From positions 5,828,001-5,892,000 of the forward strand of contig OX637342.1 in the NCBI GenBank assembly GCA_951799405.1: a stretch of DNA of 64,000 nucleotides, in the 5' to 3' direction. Shown here piece after piece: positions 1-11,285 of the stretch (within the stretch, counting starts at the first letter, position 1; each line of letters opens with the position of its first letter). A program made the position numbers and the translations under genes. Source of the stretch: Agapetus fuscipes. Lineage: Eukaryota > Arthropoda > Insecta > Trichoptera > Glossosomatidae. The notes beneath the pieces were generated by a model that did no database searches, was not told the DNA's origin, and saw only the letters and a program-made list of their open reading frames with translations.

Positions 1-42
1 GCTTTTAAAGAAATACGAAAATATTAAATACGGGCACTGTGC

Positions 43-228
43 CAATGCCACACCTGTTTCAGGGAAAGTCGGCAAGAGTTGCAGGGGGGTAGATGTTTAT
101 TTGAGATTTGTTTTTTTTATGTTGTAGGTTCACATTTGGCATGTGCAAGCGCGAACTTATAAATGTCGGCTGGTGAGGATGAATATAATGGGAATCCCTT
201 ATATTAATTTCAACTTAGATAAAAGATT
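43..228 (+). mobile_element. SINE-A copy, 5' truncated (left arm of inverted duplication)
   Basis: Matches the SINE-A body: the CCTGTTTCAGGGAA block, GGCAAGAGTTGCAGGG, GTAGGTTCACAT and GTGCAAGCGCGAACTTA are in the same order as in other copies. The first ~40 bases of the family and the repeat tail are missing or altered. It lies in the left arm of an inverted duplication with 873-1113. Confidence 0.75.
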
Positions 229-282
229 AATGAAGAAAACCTGTGTTTTTATTCTTGCTTCATTATTTACAAAATTTGCAAA

Positions 283-744
283 GTGGCAACTGAAAAAAAA
301 AAAAAAAATGTCATCAAAGAAGACTATTTAAGTATCTAACTAAAGATTTATTTATTTTTGATAAAGAGAGAAACCGAGATTTTTCTTTGTGGTTTGCATA
401 AATTATTTTTTATTTGAAATATTATTTCTCAACCAAACTTATGAATTACTTAAGAAATAAATTTATGTTTCTGATTCGCACAGATTTAAAAAAAAGTTTA
501 TCTTCCTGAAAAAAATAGGCATTGGCTTTTTAGAATATTTCAGGAATCTAATTCTTATTGTGAGCAAAACCCAGAGGTGATGATTAGGGGAATGATAGCC
601 AGGTTTACCTGGACAGTATGGATGAAATATTATTGTTTTTGCGGACCAACAGGCAGTGACCAATTCTTCTGATAAACGTGATAACTTATTCCTAACTCCC
701 TTTAATTGAACATCGAAATGTGGAATTAAAAAAGGTGTCAACAT
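283..744. other. Spacer of the inverted duplication, no gene seen
   Basis: AT-rich sequence with no supported coding region. The 93-codon minus-strand frame at 463-744 has no recognisable motif and unremarkable composition. Confidence 0.5.
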
Positions 745-840
745 CAGCTAATTTAAAATCATGGAAAATACTGAAAGAGGCTTACGTCCAGGAGTGGACT
801 GGAAAAGGCTGAAAAGAAGGAGATAATAAAAATAATAACC
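745..840 (+). pseudogene. RTE-c LINE C-terminal remnant
   Basis: Forward translation gives SWKILKEAYVQEWTGKG followed by a stop. This resembles the end of RTE-like polymerases (W..L.EAY.QQW). Only the last ~25 codons remain, followed by AATAA-rich sequence that could be a 3' tail. Confidence 0.5.
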
Positions 841-924
841 TTCATATACACGAATTAAAACTATGAACACAAAATTTGTAAATAATGAAGCAAGAATAAA
901 AACACAGGTTTTCTTCATTAATCT

Positions 925-1158
925 TTTATCTAAGTTGAAATTAATATAAGGGATTCCCATTATATTCATCCTCACCAGCCGACATTTATAAGTTCGCGCT
1001 TGCACATGCCAAATGTGAACCTACAACATAAAAAAAAAAACAAATCTCAAATAAACATCTACCCCCCTGCAACTCTTGCCGACTTTCCCTGAAACAGGTG
1101 TGGCATAGGCAAAGTGAACCATTTTTTACAGCATTGGTGGTCAGCCGCATACCAACGA
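925..1158 (-). mobile_element. SINE-A copy (right arm of inverted duplication)
   Basis: Longer than its partner at 43-228. It continues through the AAGTGAACCATTTTTTACAG and GGTCAGCCGCATACCAAC blocks to the family 5' end. The tail side retains TATCTAAGTT. Confidence 0.8.
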
Positions 1159-1159
1159 G

Positions 1160-2158
1160 TGAGTTTAATATCTCGAGCTCTTTCAGAGTGTTAACACATA
1201 CATTTTCAAACTGTCAAAAATATAAATTATTTTCTTCGGTTGAAAGTCATACAAGTGTTTATTTGTCATGGGAGCAGAGGTGTTTGCTTTGTCCTCAGTC
1301 TTTCGTCTCCGTTTATATTTATTTGCGTCCCGGCCAATTGTTCCGCCACTAAACCATCACTCAGCGTCACGACGCGCGATTAGAGCACTCTCTGCTGTTA
1401 AGTTTTCTCTGCCAAACTTTAAATATCGCGAAAATGTCCCGAAGCAATTATGTCGTACATGTTGCTAGCAATCTCTTAACATTATGTTGTATCCACTATT
1501 ATACATTGTGTCTTGTGATAAATGATTTTTTGAAGTATTCAGCGCTAAGTGCATGCATGTTTTATTTGAATTATAAATGACGTGGATTGTTGGTTATTTC
1601 TGTTATAGACCTACACAGCTTATGGTTACTTAGGTGACCGTTGAGGGAAAAAGAAGTTGTGATGTAAGAGCTACAAAATTATAAAATCAATGACTATTAT
1701 TGTGTTTTTCTTTAAGAAAATACTACACACGTTGACAATAGACGCAACTTCAAGTTGAACTTGCGAAATTGATGTTTAACATGATGGCGGATGTAGTTCC
1801 GATTTTCGTTACGTTCGATATAATCCGTGATTCAATATTTGAATTTTAAAGGTACCGCTACTGAGATATCTGGGCCAGAGACATCTAGCGCCGGATGGAT
1901 GAAACTTTTTGTAGGTTTTTGTTAGGTATTTTTATTTGCAGGATGCTAGAAGTTCTGGAAATGAAAAACATGATTCCCGAAAATATTTTCGATAGAATTT
2001 AGGCAAATATTTGAAGACTCTGCGTTTATGATTTTTTTAACGTAACAGTATTTTTATCATTCATTGTATTGCTTTTTTTATCCTTCATAGTGGTGCTTAA
2101 GACCCGTGACCCAATTGATGATGATGATGATAAGCATGCATTTTTTGAAATTTTAAAG
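1160..2158. other. Unannotated ~1 kb, no gene seen
   Basis: No ORF with recognisable motifs. A GC-richer patch at about 1330-1400 is not identifiable. A short (GAT)n run lies at about 2115-2132. Confidence 0.4.
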
Positions 2159-2159
2159 G

Positions 2160-2455
2160 TAATAATAATAATATTAGGTTGATTTATTTGGTGAGCACTG
2201 TTTTTGTGTGTATCACACCTCAAGCCCTTTTCCAACTTGGTCGTGGCTGTAGAAAGCGCCAATTTATAAGCAAGATCCAGTAAGTTTGGATGGACCGTTC
2301 AGTGACCGGTCTTTGGTAAAGGTTTATGAATTTTTCAACCCAGCGAAGAGCACATTTGGAAATATAAATGGTATTTTTTGTGCTCCGCCGGGATTCGAAT
2401 CCACAACCTTCCATTTACGAGTCCAAAGTGTTGCCACTGGACTACGGACCGGTCC
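2160..2455 (-). mobile_element. tS1 tRNA-derived SINE, near full length
   Basis: On the minus strand the head reads GGACCGGTCCGTAGTCCAGTGG (A-box-like) with B box GGATTCGAATCC. Then come GGCGGAGCAC, a body with CCAAAGACCGGTCACTGAAC, the GCGCCAATT region, and a tail CACCAAATAAATC ending in (ATT)n. One of the best full copies. tRNA-like head plus repeat tail defines it as a SINE, not a tRNA gene. Confidence 0.85.
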
Positions 2456-2837
2456 AAGAACTGTTATTAGTTAACTGTTATTAGTGCAAAAATACTGAAT
2501 ACGCACACCAAATTATTCTAAAACAAGCGTAGATCTTACGTGTGCAAAACATTTCTTAAATTAAGATTATGCAAGGAATGATAATATAATTTCCATAAAT
2601 ACAGACATTAAAAAGATCAAACGTTTATTCCAGAATACGTTCAACACTAAGCTTTCATTCACCGGCACCAGCTGATGACGAAAACTCTTCAAAATGTCGC
2701 AAACCGTCTCGCGATGACAAATTGAGTGTAGCGACACGAAAAATATGATTTTACAAGCTGGCTCAGTAATTCTGGCGGCCGAGGATGTCAAGAGTTTATT
2801 CTGGATCCAGATCACACTTCCGACGGTGCATCCCCTT

Positions 2838-3068
2838 AATGCTTGTTTGTCTTATATCCATCAAAGGTAATTCCACTTGTGCAATGTTTGAATGTGTCTA
2901 ATGAAAACTGGAAATTTATTTTAAAAATATTTAAAACAACTCTCATATCATTGTGTATTACTTTTTTTTGTCTTAGATCAGATTGTGAAGAATGTTTTTC
3001 TGAAGACGATTTCATTGGAAGGTCATCTTTGAATCAAATGGTAGATGAGTCAAACAAGCGCTAGGGGG
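2838..3068 (-). mobile_element. M1 TIR element (MITE) copy
   Basis: Shares internal blocks with the M1 copies at 13726 and 26040, in reverse orientation: AATGTGTCTAATGAAAACTG, TTTAAAACAACTCTCATATC and CAGATTGTG. Ends retain GCTTGTTTGTC and CAAACAAGCGCTAGGGGGA. No transposase coding. Confidence 0.65.
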
Positions 3069-3278
3069 ACGAGTGGTCGGAAAAAGTGTGGAAATATATA
3101 AATGCTAGATAATATCTACGAATTACGACACAACTTCTGGAAAAGTCTCTTGATTGCCCGCGTCATAATCATTTTATTTATGGATCGTTCTAGAAAAAAT
3201 GATTTGATATGAAAAAAATATATTATGAAGATTGGAGATGATGTTTTTAATACCAAATTTATAACCCTGAATGAAAAT

Positions 3279-3535
3279 CTAATCTAAATTTAAATCTAAG
3301 CTGCAAAGATATGTATCATTTGAGATTCATATTAAATGCATTCCCACAAGCAGACACGCATAATTTTGCGCTCACACATGACGCATGTGGACCTACAATA
3401 TAAAAAACCCAATCTCAAATGAACATAAGCCCTGCAACTCTTGCCGACCTTCCCTGAAACAGGGGTGACATTGGCAAAGTGAACCATTTTTTACAGTATG
3501 GGTGGTTAACCTCATACCAACCTATCAGTCAAGGA
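3279..3535 (-). mobile_element. SINE-A copy, full length
   Basis: Runs from the (ATCTAA)-type tail through AAGCTGCAAAGATATGTATC, GCATTCCCACAAGCAGACA, CCTGCAACTCTTGCCGACC and GGTGACATTGGCAAAGTGAA to CCTATCAGTCAAGGA. Good match to the other long copies. Confidence 0.85.
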
Positions 3536-3544
3536 TGATTTTGA

Positions 3545-3880
3545 TAATTGAGGTATAAATGAGAATAAGAGAGTGAAAGTACAAAATAATACAATGAGGT
3601 GATTGGAACGTCTTGAAAGATGGACGACTAAGTAAAAGAGTGCATAAAGTGAATGGTAAAGTTAAGCGTGGAAGGGTGAGACCAAGAAAATAATGGATGA
3701 ATCAAATTAACAATATTGCAGATTACAAGAATCAGCAGAGTGAAAAAGTAATAGAGCATGCATGAAGAAAGTGATGAATGTCTAGGAAATGAAAAAAGTG
3801 TGCAAGGACAGAACAAAATGAGCACGCATCTGCGCAGGTACTGGCTATCCCTAGGGAAATGGCGGCTGGATACGGTTTAA
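3545..3880 (+). pseudogene. RTE-b LINE C-terminal remnant, decayed
   Basis: DNA parallels the 20.2-20.7 kb copy: GTACAAAATAATACAATGAG, GATGGACGACTAAG, GTGGAAGGGTGAGACCAAG, ATGCATGAAGAAAGTGATGA, TGCAAGGACAGAACAAAATG, then GGTACTGGC...CTAGGGAAATGGCGGCTGGATAC. Translation yields fragments of the MRWFGHLERM...CMKKVM...CKDRKKWR region broken by stops and frameshifts. It lies directly after a SINE-A copy. Confidence 0.7.
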
Positions 3881-3884
3881 TTTT

Positions 3885-6290
3885 TTTCATTTTTTTAAGA
3901 GTAATCGAGCATTTTAAAAGAAAGAGTTCAGATAAACCAAGAAGCTACATTGTTGTAAAAGTATTGAGTGTTATGCCTTCAAATAAAAATGAAAGCGGTC
4001 ACAATTATTTTGTTCTAATTTGTGTTTGTAATAAAAATAGCTTATTTAACATTTATTTGCAGCCATATACAAAATAGGTGTAACTATTCAATTTCAAAGA
4101 GATACACGCCACGATACAACGCTGCGATTATTTTATAACACATTTCATACAACGAGATTTGTCCTAATGATTATTTTCCAGTGGCAATTTGCAGCAATTT
4201 TCCTCCAAGCCGTCCTTATCACTTGTGTCCATCATAACAGAGAGTGGAATAATTCTTGGACTTATCGAATATTGTATCCAGTACCCCGAGAACAAGACTT
4301 TGCGTTGAGACTCAACTGAAAAGTGTGTGGAGACTTTAACACTCACCACGGCAGCTTTTTTGGTTTCAGTATATTTTTTGTTGAACGCTATGGTTAAGTT
4401 AAAACGTTTGTATTTATACTTGAGGTACAGAATAAGCATTATCTTCACAGCTACCGCTTGTTCCAGCCAATAGTGAAAGGATGCTGAAGGTCCGGATGCC
4501 GGATTAAAGGGACAAAAAGGACCTGGGTAAAGTTGCTCCAAAAATAAATATTGTATGAATTTTTGAACACTTTTATTGGACCGAAACTTTCATATTTCAA
4601 TACTGTTTGGTGAGAATAAATGTGTCTATATTTTACATAAGTTGTTAATAAAAAAATAAAAATATGTTAATTCTTAAATAAACATTAAAAGATAATCCAT
4701 TTTCTGCATTTATCAAGGACTCGTCAAGTTAGACAATACAAAGATCCAGAAAACGGCATACATCATGGCTAAAAAATATTTTCGTCAGATAAGTGGTTTT
4801 ATATCATAATCATGGGCTTGAAAGTCCTAGGCGGGCGTTGATTGAATCCAGGATTTTACTTTTTAACCAGTACCCGTAATACAAGTGTTGTGAAAAAACT
4901 CGCACTGCGGGTACTGGTCACTGATAAGTTGTACAGTTAATAACATACGTTAAAGAAAAGCAAATAGTAACTTTGAATCAACTTATTTAGTGTAATTCAT
5001 TGAAGCTTACTACAACAGTTTAAAATTTAAAATCTGTCGTTTTTAAAAGTTAAACATTATTCAGTTACATGGAAGCATTTAAAAGTTTCATATTTAATAC
5101 ATGTCACCAAACAGCCACGAATAATCAGAATAAAAATGATCATGCATAGGTACTCGTAGATGGGACCCTTCAATGCCTAACAGTGAAATTGGCATTGTAA
5201 AAGTATATTCTCATTATATGGTGCCTAATTATTAAATCATTTATGTCTTCAACTATAAACACGGCTTAGCAACATGATTAGGGTACTCTATAATGTACCA
5301 AATATTAATAAGGATTGAATTGAGCTCATGTTCAGAAAGGTGTTGGCAATTTACATAATTTTAGAAAGCAATTAGCATACATCAACAGCAGGTACCTAAT
5401 CTGTGAACAATTTGTGGCTAATAGAAGAAATTAACACTTAAATTTTTTGTCTACAATTTTTCTTAGAATTTTCCCTCAGGCGCAGAACAACTAGGATCAA
5501 AGCGGGTTTTTCAATTATTTAATATCAAATTGAAACTGATTGATTTTTTTTAACATATCTGGTACTTGAGAATTATCATATTTATAGGATCATTCAGTTG
5601 ATTGGTTAAATTAACTGATAGAATGCCTTTAGGTCTTCAAGAAACATTATCCATTTTAGTGAAAGATGATGTATGTACTTCCCTAAAAAAAAATTTTTTT
5701 ATGTTCACGTAAGTTTTCTATTTTTTTCTAAGGTCTTGGCCGTACCTGAACGCCTTTTGTTTTGATTTGTTTCTGCAGATTTTTACCCTCATTGATATCC
5801 TCATTATTCTCATTGATCATAGTCTTTTTTGTACAACACGACTCTTGTGTAAAAATTCCTGAAACCGGAAATCATTTCTGACAGCCTCGATGGTTCAACC
5901 CTAACTCCTCTGGGTTTAAATGCAAACTCTTTACAAACTGAGCTTTTGTCTAGACGTTGACCCGAGTATAAAATCCAATTTTTAAAAATAAACGCACTTA
6001 GTGACTTTTAATTTACTTGATGAAGTATTAATTCATGATGTTTATGTAGGTACTTATTTATCACCAAACAAAATAGGTTGTTAAATCGCATTCATATCCG
6101 CAAAAAAAGGTTTTGAGTATTTCGACTTGTTACCTCACAAACCTGCAGCCAGCTCTCACCACTTTTCCTTTAAACGGGGAAGATATGGGTAAAAGTAAAC
6201 TAGTCCTAAATATGAAATTCATGAATGTAATAAAAACGGAACATAAGTATCGATTTTCTGAAAAGTTTGCAAAACACACAGCAGCATGAA
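3885..6290. other. ~2.4 kb AT-rich, no gene supported
   Basis: The longest frame (4164-4541, minus, 125 codons) has no recognisable domain. Around 4350-4392 there is a half copy of the M3 foldback motif (TATATTTTTTGTTGAACGC). A piece of tS2 lies at 5868-5915. Otherwise low-complexity AT-rich sequence. Confidence 0.4.
5868..5915 (-). mobile_element. tS2 SINE fragment (head-side body)
   Basis: GAAATCATTTCTGACAGCCT matches the family segment that follows the B box (minus strand AGGGTGTCAGAAATGATTTC). Short and degraded. Confidence 0.4.
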
Positions 6291-6294
6291 TAAA

Positions 6295-6475
6295 TAATGA
6301 TAAACTTTATTGTACACAAAAAAGAGACATATGTACAATGGGCGGTCTTATCGCACATGGCGATATCTTACAGACAACCTTAGGATGGACAAGATCTGCA
6401 AGCACAATGATATGGGTAGTCCGTGGTATTACAATAATTTTGCTTAACAAATACTAACAAATACTAACAAATACT
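6295..6475 (-). mobile_element. LINE 3'-UTR remnant with short tandem repeat
   Basis: The minus strand carries GCGATAAGACCGCCCATTG and TGTACATATG followed by AATAAAGTTTATC. From memory this resembles the 3' end of CR1/Jockey-group LINEs in insects. On its upstream side AACAAATACT is repeated three times (about 6447-6475). No coding sequence remains. Confidence 0.5.
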
Positions 6476-6479
6476 ACAA

Positions 6480-7600
6480 TAAATAAGCTTGAATAAATCT
6501 TAACTGGTCGTTATCGTATTTGTCTCAGCACCAGGACTTTTGTCGCTGACTATATTTATTCCTGCGAATTAATAAGATAATTTATTGTAGCTACTTACTT
6601 GATAATATTAAATATTTTGTCTGCAAGTGTGTCCCCTGCGTGAGGTGATTGTTGTAAATTTTAGCGTAGCAGAAAAACTCGGTTATTTTGTATATAATTT
6701 TTCCAACACAAATTCTTGCGGCTAAATATTTCTTTCATTTCATTGTTTGTAAAAGTGCATTATCTTAAAATTCATATTAAAATATTATACTTTTTCACCT
6801 GGATTTTTGTAATGTCAAAACTATTTATTCGATTTTTCTGAGGACTCTTGTTATTTATTTCTTCCAAAAATACTGTAGGTTGTCTCTTTGTAAATCATAC
6901 CGTTTCTTGGTTATTAAAAGAAAATCATGAAAGAACGAATTTCAACACCAAAAATGTGTGAATTCGTCTTTGCCAATTTTTCTAACGATCCGGTTTATTG
7001 TCATCCATGTAGACAAAAACATATTATTTCACTTCAAAATATCTTATCTCAATAATTTTGCAATGGTTTTGAATTACATTTAACTAGAGCCCCTTGATAT
7101 TTAATCTTTTGGGTATGACATTACAAGGCGAAAGTCAACACTTAATAGGTTTTTATTGTGTAACAAATTCATGAAATTTCTCCAGAATTGTGTATTACAC
7201 GAAACCTAGTTATTATAACTGTACTATCTGTACCCTACCCTAATCTCAAATATAAATATGGTCTCCTTCTGTTAGGTAGTTTCAGAGCATACTGATTGGG
7301 TTGATAAATAATTGGAAATAGGGAACTGTTTTCATTCAATCGGCACCAAACTTCACAGGAACCATTCCTAGAATATTTCACACGTTTCCTGAAAGTTACA
7401 AGAAGCTTAGGAGTGTGTAAGGATTATATATACATACTTACACACGTACTTACAAACACACATTCTATTTTAGATTACAGATCATTATTTTTAGCAGATA
7501 CACTATGCATGCAAAATAATGACAAAATAATATAATATTTTTAAGAGTTTTTCTGTTAACACAGTGAAAGTCCATTGAATTTATAAACAAAATTATTCAG
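6480..7600. other. ~1.1 kb AT-rich, no gene seen
   Basis: No motif-bearing ORF. Short frames only, and no repeat family recognised. Confidence 0.4.
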
Positions 7601-7694
7601 TTGTAGCGTGTTGGATATTATCAAAATCTCCATTTGTTTTGGCTTGCCAACTTTCTTATCTGTGTCTCTTCTCGCTAATAAGACATTATCTTCG

Positions 7695-7835
7695 TTGTGT
7701 GTCCAATCAGAGCCCTGTCCCGTGACGTGTACACACTTATCACCGTCCCCGCATAGTGGCCCAGTCGTTAACACTTGCTCGGGACAATGTTGGCCGCGAC
7801 TGTGGAGACGCCGCGATATCGGAATGCCAATTTGA
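7695..7835. other. GC-rich island in AT-rich DNA, function unknown
   Basis: About 140 bp with clearly higher GC (GTGTCCAATCAGAGCCCTGT, GCTCGGGACAATGTTGGCCG, GGAGACGCCGCGATATCGG). It is open on both strands (75 and 144 codons), but neither product shows a domain. Could be a conserved non-coding element or an exon; undecided. Confidence 0.3.
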
Positions 7836-8239
7836 TAGCGCCACAAATGCCTCAAACAAACAAACAACACACAAACGGCAAACAAATTGAAATCGTATGC
7901 ATTACGATGTGACTGGAATACAAAAATTGCATTGCTAAATACTTGCATGCAATGATAAACAGGACCGTAAGAAAAATGCCGATGACACATAAGGGAATTT
8001 CATATTTCTACTTTTTTGCTGGCCAAAGGCCAAAAAAGAAAGTCTTGTTGTATACGCTTTCAGGCACATTAAAAACGTTGGTTTTTCTACAATATATACG
8101 AAGTAGAATATTTACGTGTATGCATGTTTTCGTGTTTTCTATGTACCTACTCCTTAACCGCTCCATCGAGTTGCATGTTTGTTGGGAAACATGTAAAATA
8201 TTCTCAGAATGTTTCCCGTGAAGTGTGGTGCCGATCAAA

Positions 8240-8930
8240 TCAAAAACCTATTATTGATTGTTCAAAAACGAACACCAGGTACCGCCGTTAATAAATCGAC
8301 TGTAAAAATGAAAATGCTGAAACTGTAAAAAAATATATATTTCATACTTGAAAAAAATAAATCACTCGGTGGCAGATGGACCTTTCTTGAGTCAACTGTT
8401 TGTATTGATAACAAATTTTATTGTTGCGTTTACCTTAATTTATTCGTATGCTTTTTGAAAAAGTATAAATAAATCAACTACAAAGTAAACAAAACGAAAT
8501 ATTGAAATGAAAAAATTTCAATAAAAAAATATACTGAAACTTTTCCAGTGAGTTGCAAGGACAAAAACTATATTAACAATTTCATTTTGACACGATATCT
8601 CAACTCTGTTTTTTTTCTTTTCATAAATGCAAAGCTCTCTAAAACAAGAAGTGAAAAAAAAACAACATTTTGACTTACACTGACAGCTTTACGACTTGTT
8701 TTCTTTTCAAGACATTTTTGTGTTTAATTTTTTTGAAAATGATATAAAAAATAAAACACAGCTGTTGAATATTTGACTAATTTACATACTTGAAAAAAAA
8801 ATACTGAAGGCTGATAAACACTTGTCATAATAATTAGATATAACGACGAATGAATATTAAAAAAAAATTATAGCATTTAAGTTATTTTTCAAGGCTAACT
8901 GAGATATCATAAAGAAATAAACAGCTGCAA
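8240..8930. other. AT-rich stretch, no gene seen
   Basis: Many A/T homopolymer runs, no supported coding sequence, no recognised repeat. Confidence 0.4.
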
Positions 8931-8934
8931 ATTG

Positions 8935-9195
8935 AGATACAGGAAAATAGTTGGCGTAAACCCGACCGTTCTACGTATGTAGAAAAATATATTTCATTTC
9001 CTCTGTATATTATATTATACTTCGTAGGGCTATCATCATTCATTCTTTGCACATGCTCAAACCATCTCATCACATTGTTTCGTACCTTAACTATCACTTC
9101 CTCTTTCAATTTAGATTCTTTCTTTACCCATTCATTCCTAACTCTATCCTTCAGAATTTTTCCTGTCATGCTTCTCAAATACTTCATTTCCACCG
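8935..9195 (-). pseudogene. RTE-b LINE C-terminal fragment
   Basis: Minus-strand translation MEMKYLRSMTGKILKDRVRN, then NNVMRWFEHVQRMNDD, parallels EMDFLISMIGKKRSDRVRN and RSLLRWFGHMERMNEE in the intact copy at 50696-53698. Truncated at both ends. Confidence 0.75.
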
Positions 9196-9336
9196 TATAT
9201 ACTTAACTCATTTTTTTTATAGATTTGTAAAGAGAAATGAAATTCACCAACCTATTCTACCTGGCCAGAAACAGGTATTATTATCATCAATTAATAATTC
9301 ATTATTGTTAATTTTATGGATTATTAATTAATAATT

Positions 9337-9471
9337 ACCCAATAACATCTGTTGAACCAGGGTCAAAGTTATGGTCAAATTACCCAGGCGGGGATCGAAC
9401 CAACGTTATTCTATTTCAAATACGCTAGAAAGATTAGCTCGCTTGGCCCCCTCGGCCATAACACCGACATT
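9337..9471 (-). mobile_element. tS3 tRNA-derived SINE fragment
   Basis: The minus strand reads GTTATGGCCGAGGGGGCCAA (class II, Leu/Ser-like A box), later GTTGGTTCGATCCCCGCC (B box), then GGTTCAACAGATGTTATTGG and an ATTAATTAATAATT-rich tail. The head spacing and tail mark a retroposon rather than a working tRNA gene. A second copy lies at 56697-56800. Confidence 0.6.
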
Positions 9472-9479
9472 TCGCTATC

Positions 9480-10235
9480 ATTCACTGTCCATGCTCTAAT
9501 CTCCGAGAAGTTAAATGACTTATAAAATTTAACATGCAAATCAGTCCGGATAAGTAAAAAAATATGTTGGTGTATGTCTGAGTCATTGACTTAAGTTGTA
9601 TAAATAAATGTCACATTATTGTTATTAATGATAGAGTAACGTGAAGGGACTCTGTTTCCTTATAAGTTCTGTGAAACTGTTCGTCATGTCCGTTGTTATA
9701 AACTTAGGACGGTAAGGAATCAATCGGATAATGCGACTATACATTATTCAATTGATTGTTCTAAAATTATCTAATAAAGCAATGTATTTGGATCGTGCCT
9801 TTTGCATAGCCGGTCCTGTGCGGTCCTACCCCATGAGTCAGAACCGTAGAGAGTGAAAGTGCGTTTAGGTCGTGATTGTAGACATGTTTGTTTCAGTGAT
9901 TAATCCTTGCAGCGAATATTGTTTTTAATAGTCTAATATTATGTGAGAGAGAGAGGGGGATGATCTTTCAAGTGATTGTCAACGATAGGGAGACTTGACA
10001 CAACTTTGGAAGGAGAGATACAATGTGTCATTATCGGATCAAATTGGGTCTTAGTTAAAAAAAATATTGTATAAACATTTGAAACACAAAAACACACGTA
10101 ATTTGGTGTTTTCATCCAAATTTCTTTTTTGAAAATCTAAATCGAAGATGGGCATAGAAAGTACCCGAAGTACAAAATATTAAGTAAATTCCCTTCGATC
10201 GTGTAAATTGAAAAACAAAAACACGAAAAATAAGA
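9480..10235. other. ~750 bp, no gene seen
   Basis: No domain-bearing ORF. A GA-rich patch (GAGAGAGAGGGGGATG) lies near 9945. Confidence 0.4.
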
Positions 10236-10236
10236 G

Positions 10237-10465
10237 GGTTGGTATGACGCCGACCACCTATACTGAAAAAATGGTTCGCTTCGGCAATGTTTCCTCTGTT
10301 TCAGGGAATTCTATAAAAAGTTGCAGGTCTTATGTTCATTTGAGGTTTGGATTACAATATGTTTGTACAAATGTAGCATTTGTAAGCGCAAACTTACTGC
10401 TTTTGGGCATGCATTTAAAATTAATTTCAAATGTCAAAATATCTATGCAACTTCGATTATAAATT
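10237..10465 (+). mobile_element. SINE-A copy, diverged
   Basis: Retains GGTATGACGCCGACCACC, AAAAAATGGTTCGCTTCGGC, TTCATTTGAGGTTTGGATT and GCAACTTCGATTATAAATT in family order. More diverged than the 13.4, 43.0 and 50.3 kb copies, so probably older. Confidence 0.75.
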
Positions 10466-10705
10466 AAAGTGTAAATGCTTACTATCTTTGCAACTCGTAT
10501 TTTAAATGGATATCACCCCAATAGGTACGAGGAAACATTATTATGCCTATTACACATGATCACAATATCCGACAGTGCCGGGGTCCAGTTAAAACAATTT
10601 ACATTACAATTTATGGGGTCAAATTAGACCGCGGCAAGTGACAAGCACTCGCCACTCGCCTCTTCACTGGCAACACATCTGACTACCATAACTATCATTC
10701 AGCAG

Positions 10706-10952
10706 TACCCTTAGTACGAGTTGCAAAACTTGAGAAAGTAAAGTTTACGGAAAATATTAAATATTAAACAGTGTTTTCCCCCAAAATCTGCCGTTTTTGT
10801 TTCTTACACTTTATGGTCTTAGTAAAAGAGTTACAGTGATGAAGAAAATCAAGTTCAAACAAACATAAACGGCAGATTTTGGGGAAAATCACTCTTTAAT
10901 ACTTTCCGTAAACTTTACTTTTCTCAAGTTTTGCAACTCGTTCTAAGTGTAC
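10706..10952. mobile_element. M2 foldback MITE
   Basis: Starts TACCCTTAGTACGAGTTGC and ends with the reverse complement GCAACTCGTTCTAAGTGTA. Inner inverted blocks are AAAATCTGCCGTTTTTGTTT and AACGGCAGATTTTGG. TA at both borders suggests a Tc1/mariner-type origin (inference). No transposase. Confidence 0.85.
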
Positions 10953-11082
10953 AGTTGACTTAATAGATTCCTTTCTTTCCCATAATTATTTTCTTCAGAT
11001 TGACTATAAGCTATCTACTTGTAACAATAAAAACATGTAGAAACATTCTTGAGTCAAAACATATAGCATCGATGTCTTATCT

Positions 11083-11285
11083 CCAACTGAGGTAATTTCC
11101 CATAAACAATGTTTGTTTGTGCCCTGAGCCAATGTGTCTTATGAAAACTGGGAATTTATTTTTAAAATATCTAAAACAACTATCACATTATCGTGTCTTA
11201 CGTTTCTTTCCTTAGTTCGAATTGTGTAGAATGGGATTTTTAAGACAATTTCATTGAAAGGTCATCTTTGAATCAAATGATAGAT
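11083..11285 (-). mobile_element. M1 TIR element, truncated
   Basis: Shares AATGTGTCTTATGAAAACTG, AAAACAACTATCACATTATC and AATTGTGTAGAATG with other M1 copies. The right terminus is replaced by the (ATA)n tail of the CRX-b element that follows. Confidence 0.65.

Larger units (their letters stand above)
43..1113. repeat. Inverted duplication, ~235-bp arms 43-277 and 873-1113
   Basis: The two arms are reverse complements and, by eye, differ only in a poly-T length and one or two bases. They contain a SINE-A copy plus ~50 bp of flank, so this is a duplication of a locus rather than two independent insertions. The spacer is ~595 bp. Confidence 0.8.

Noticed and set aside
54..62. CRISPR array or prokaryotic operon
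   Set aside because: No regularly spaced identical repeats; repeats are dispersed SINEs. No ribosome-binding-site-led gene clusters; gene density and composition are eukaryotic.
4164..4541. 125-codon minus-strand ORF
   Set aside because: Composition without motif; part overlaps an M3-like half motif, so coding is not supported.
7556..7990. 144-codon minus-strand ORF over the 7.7 kb GC-rich island
   Set aside because: No recognisable domain, and the opposite strand is also open; kept only as an unassigned island.
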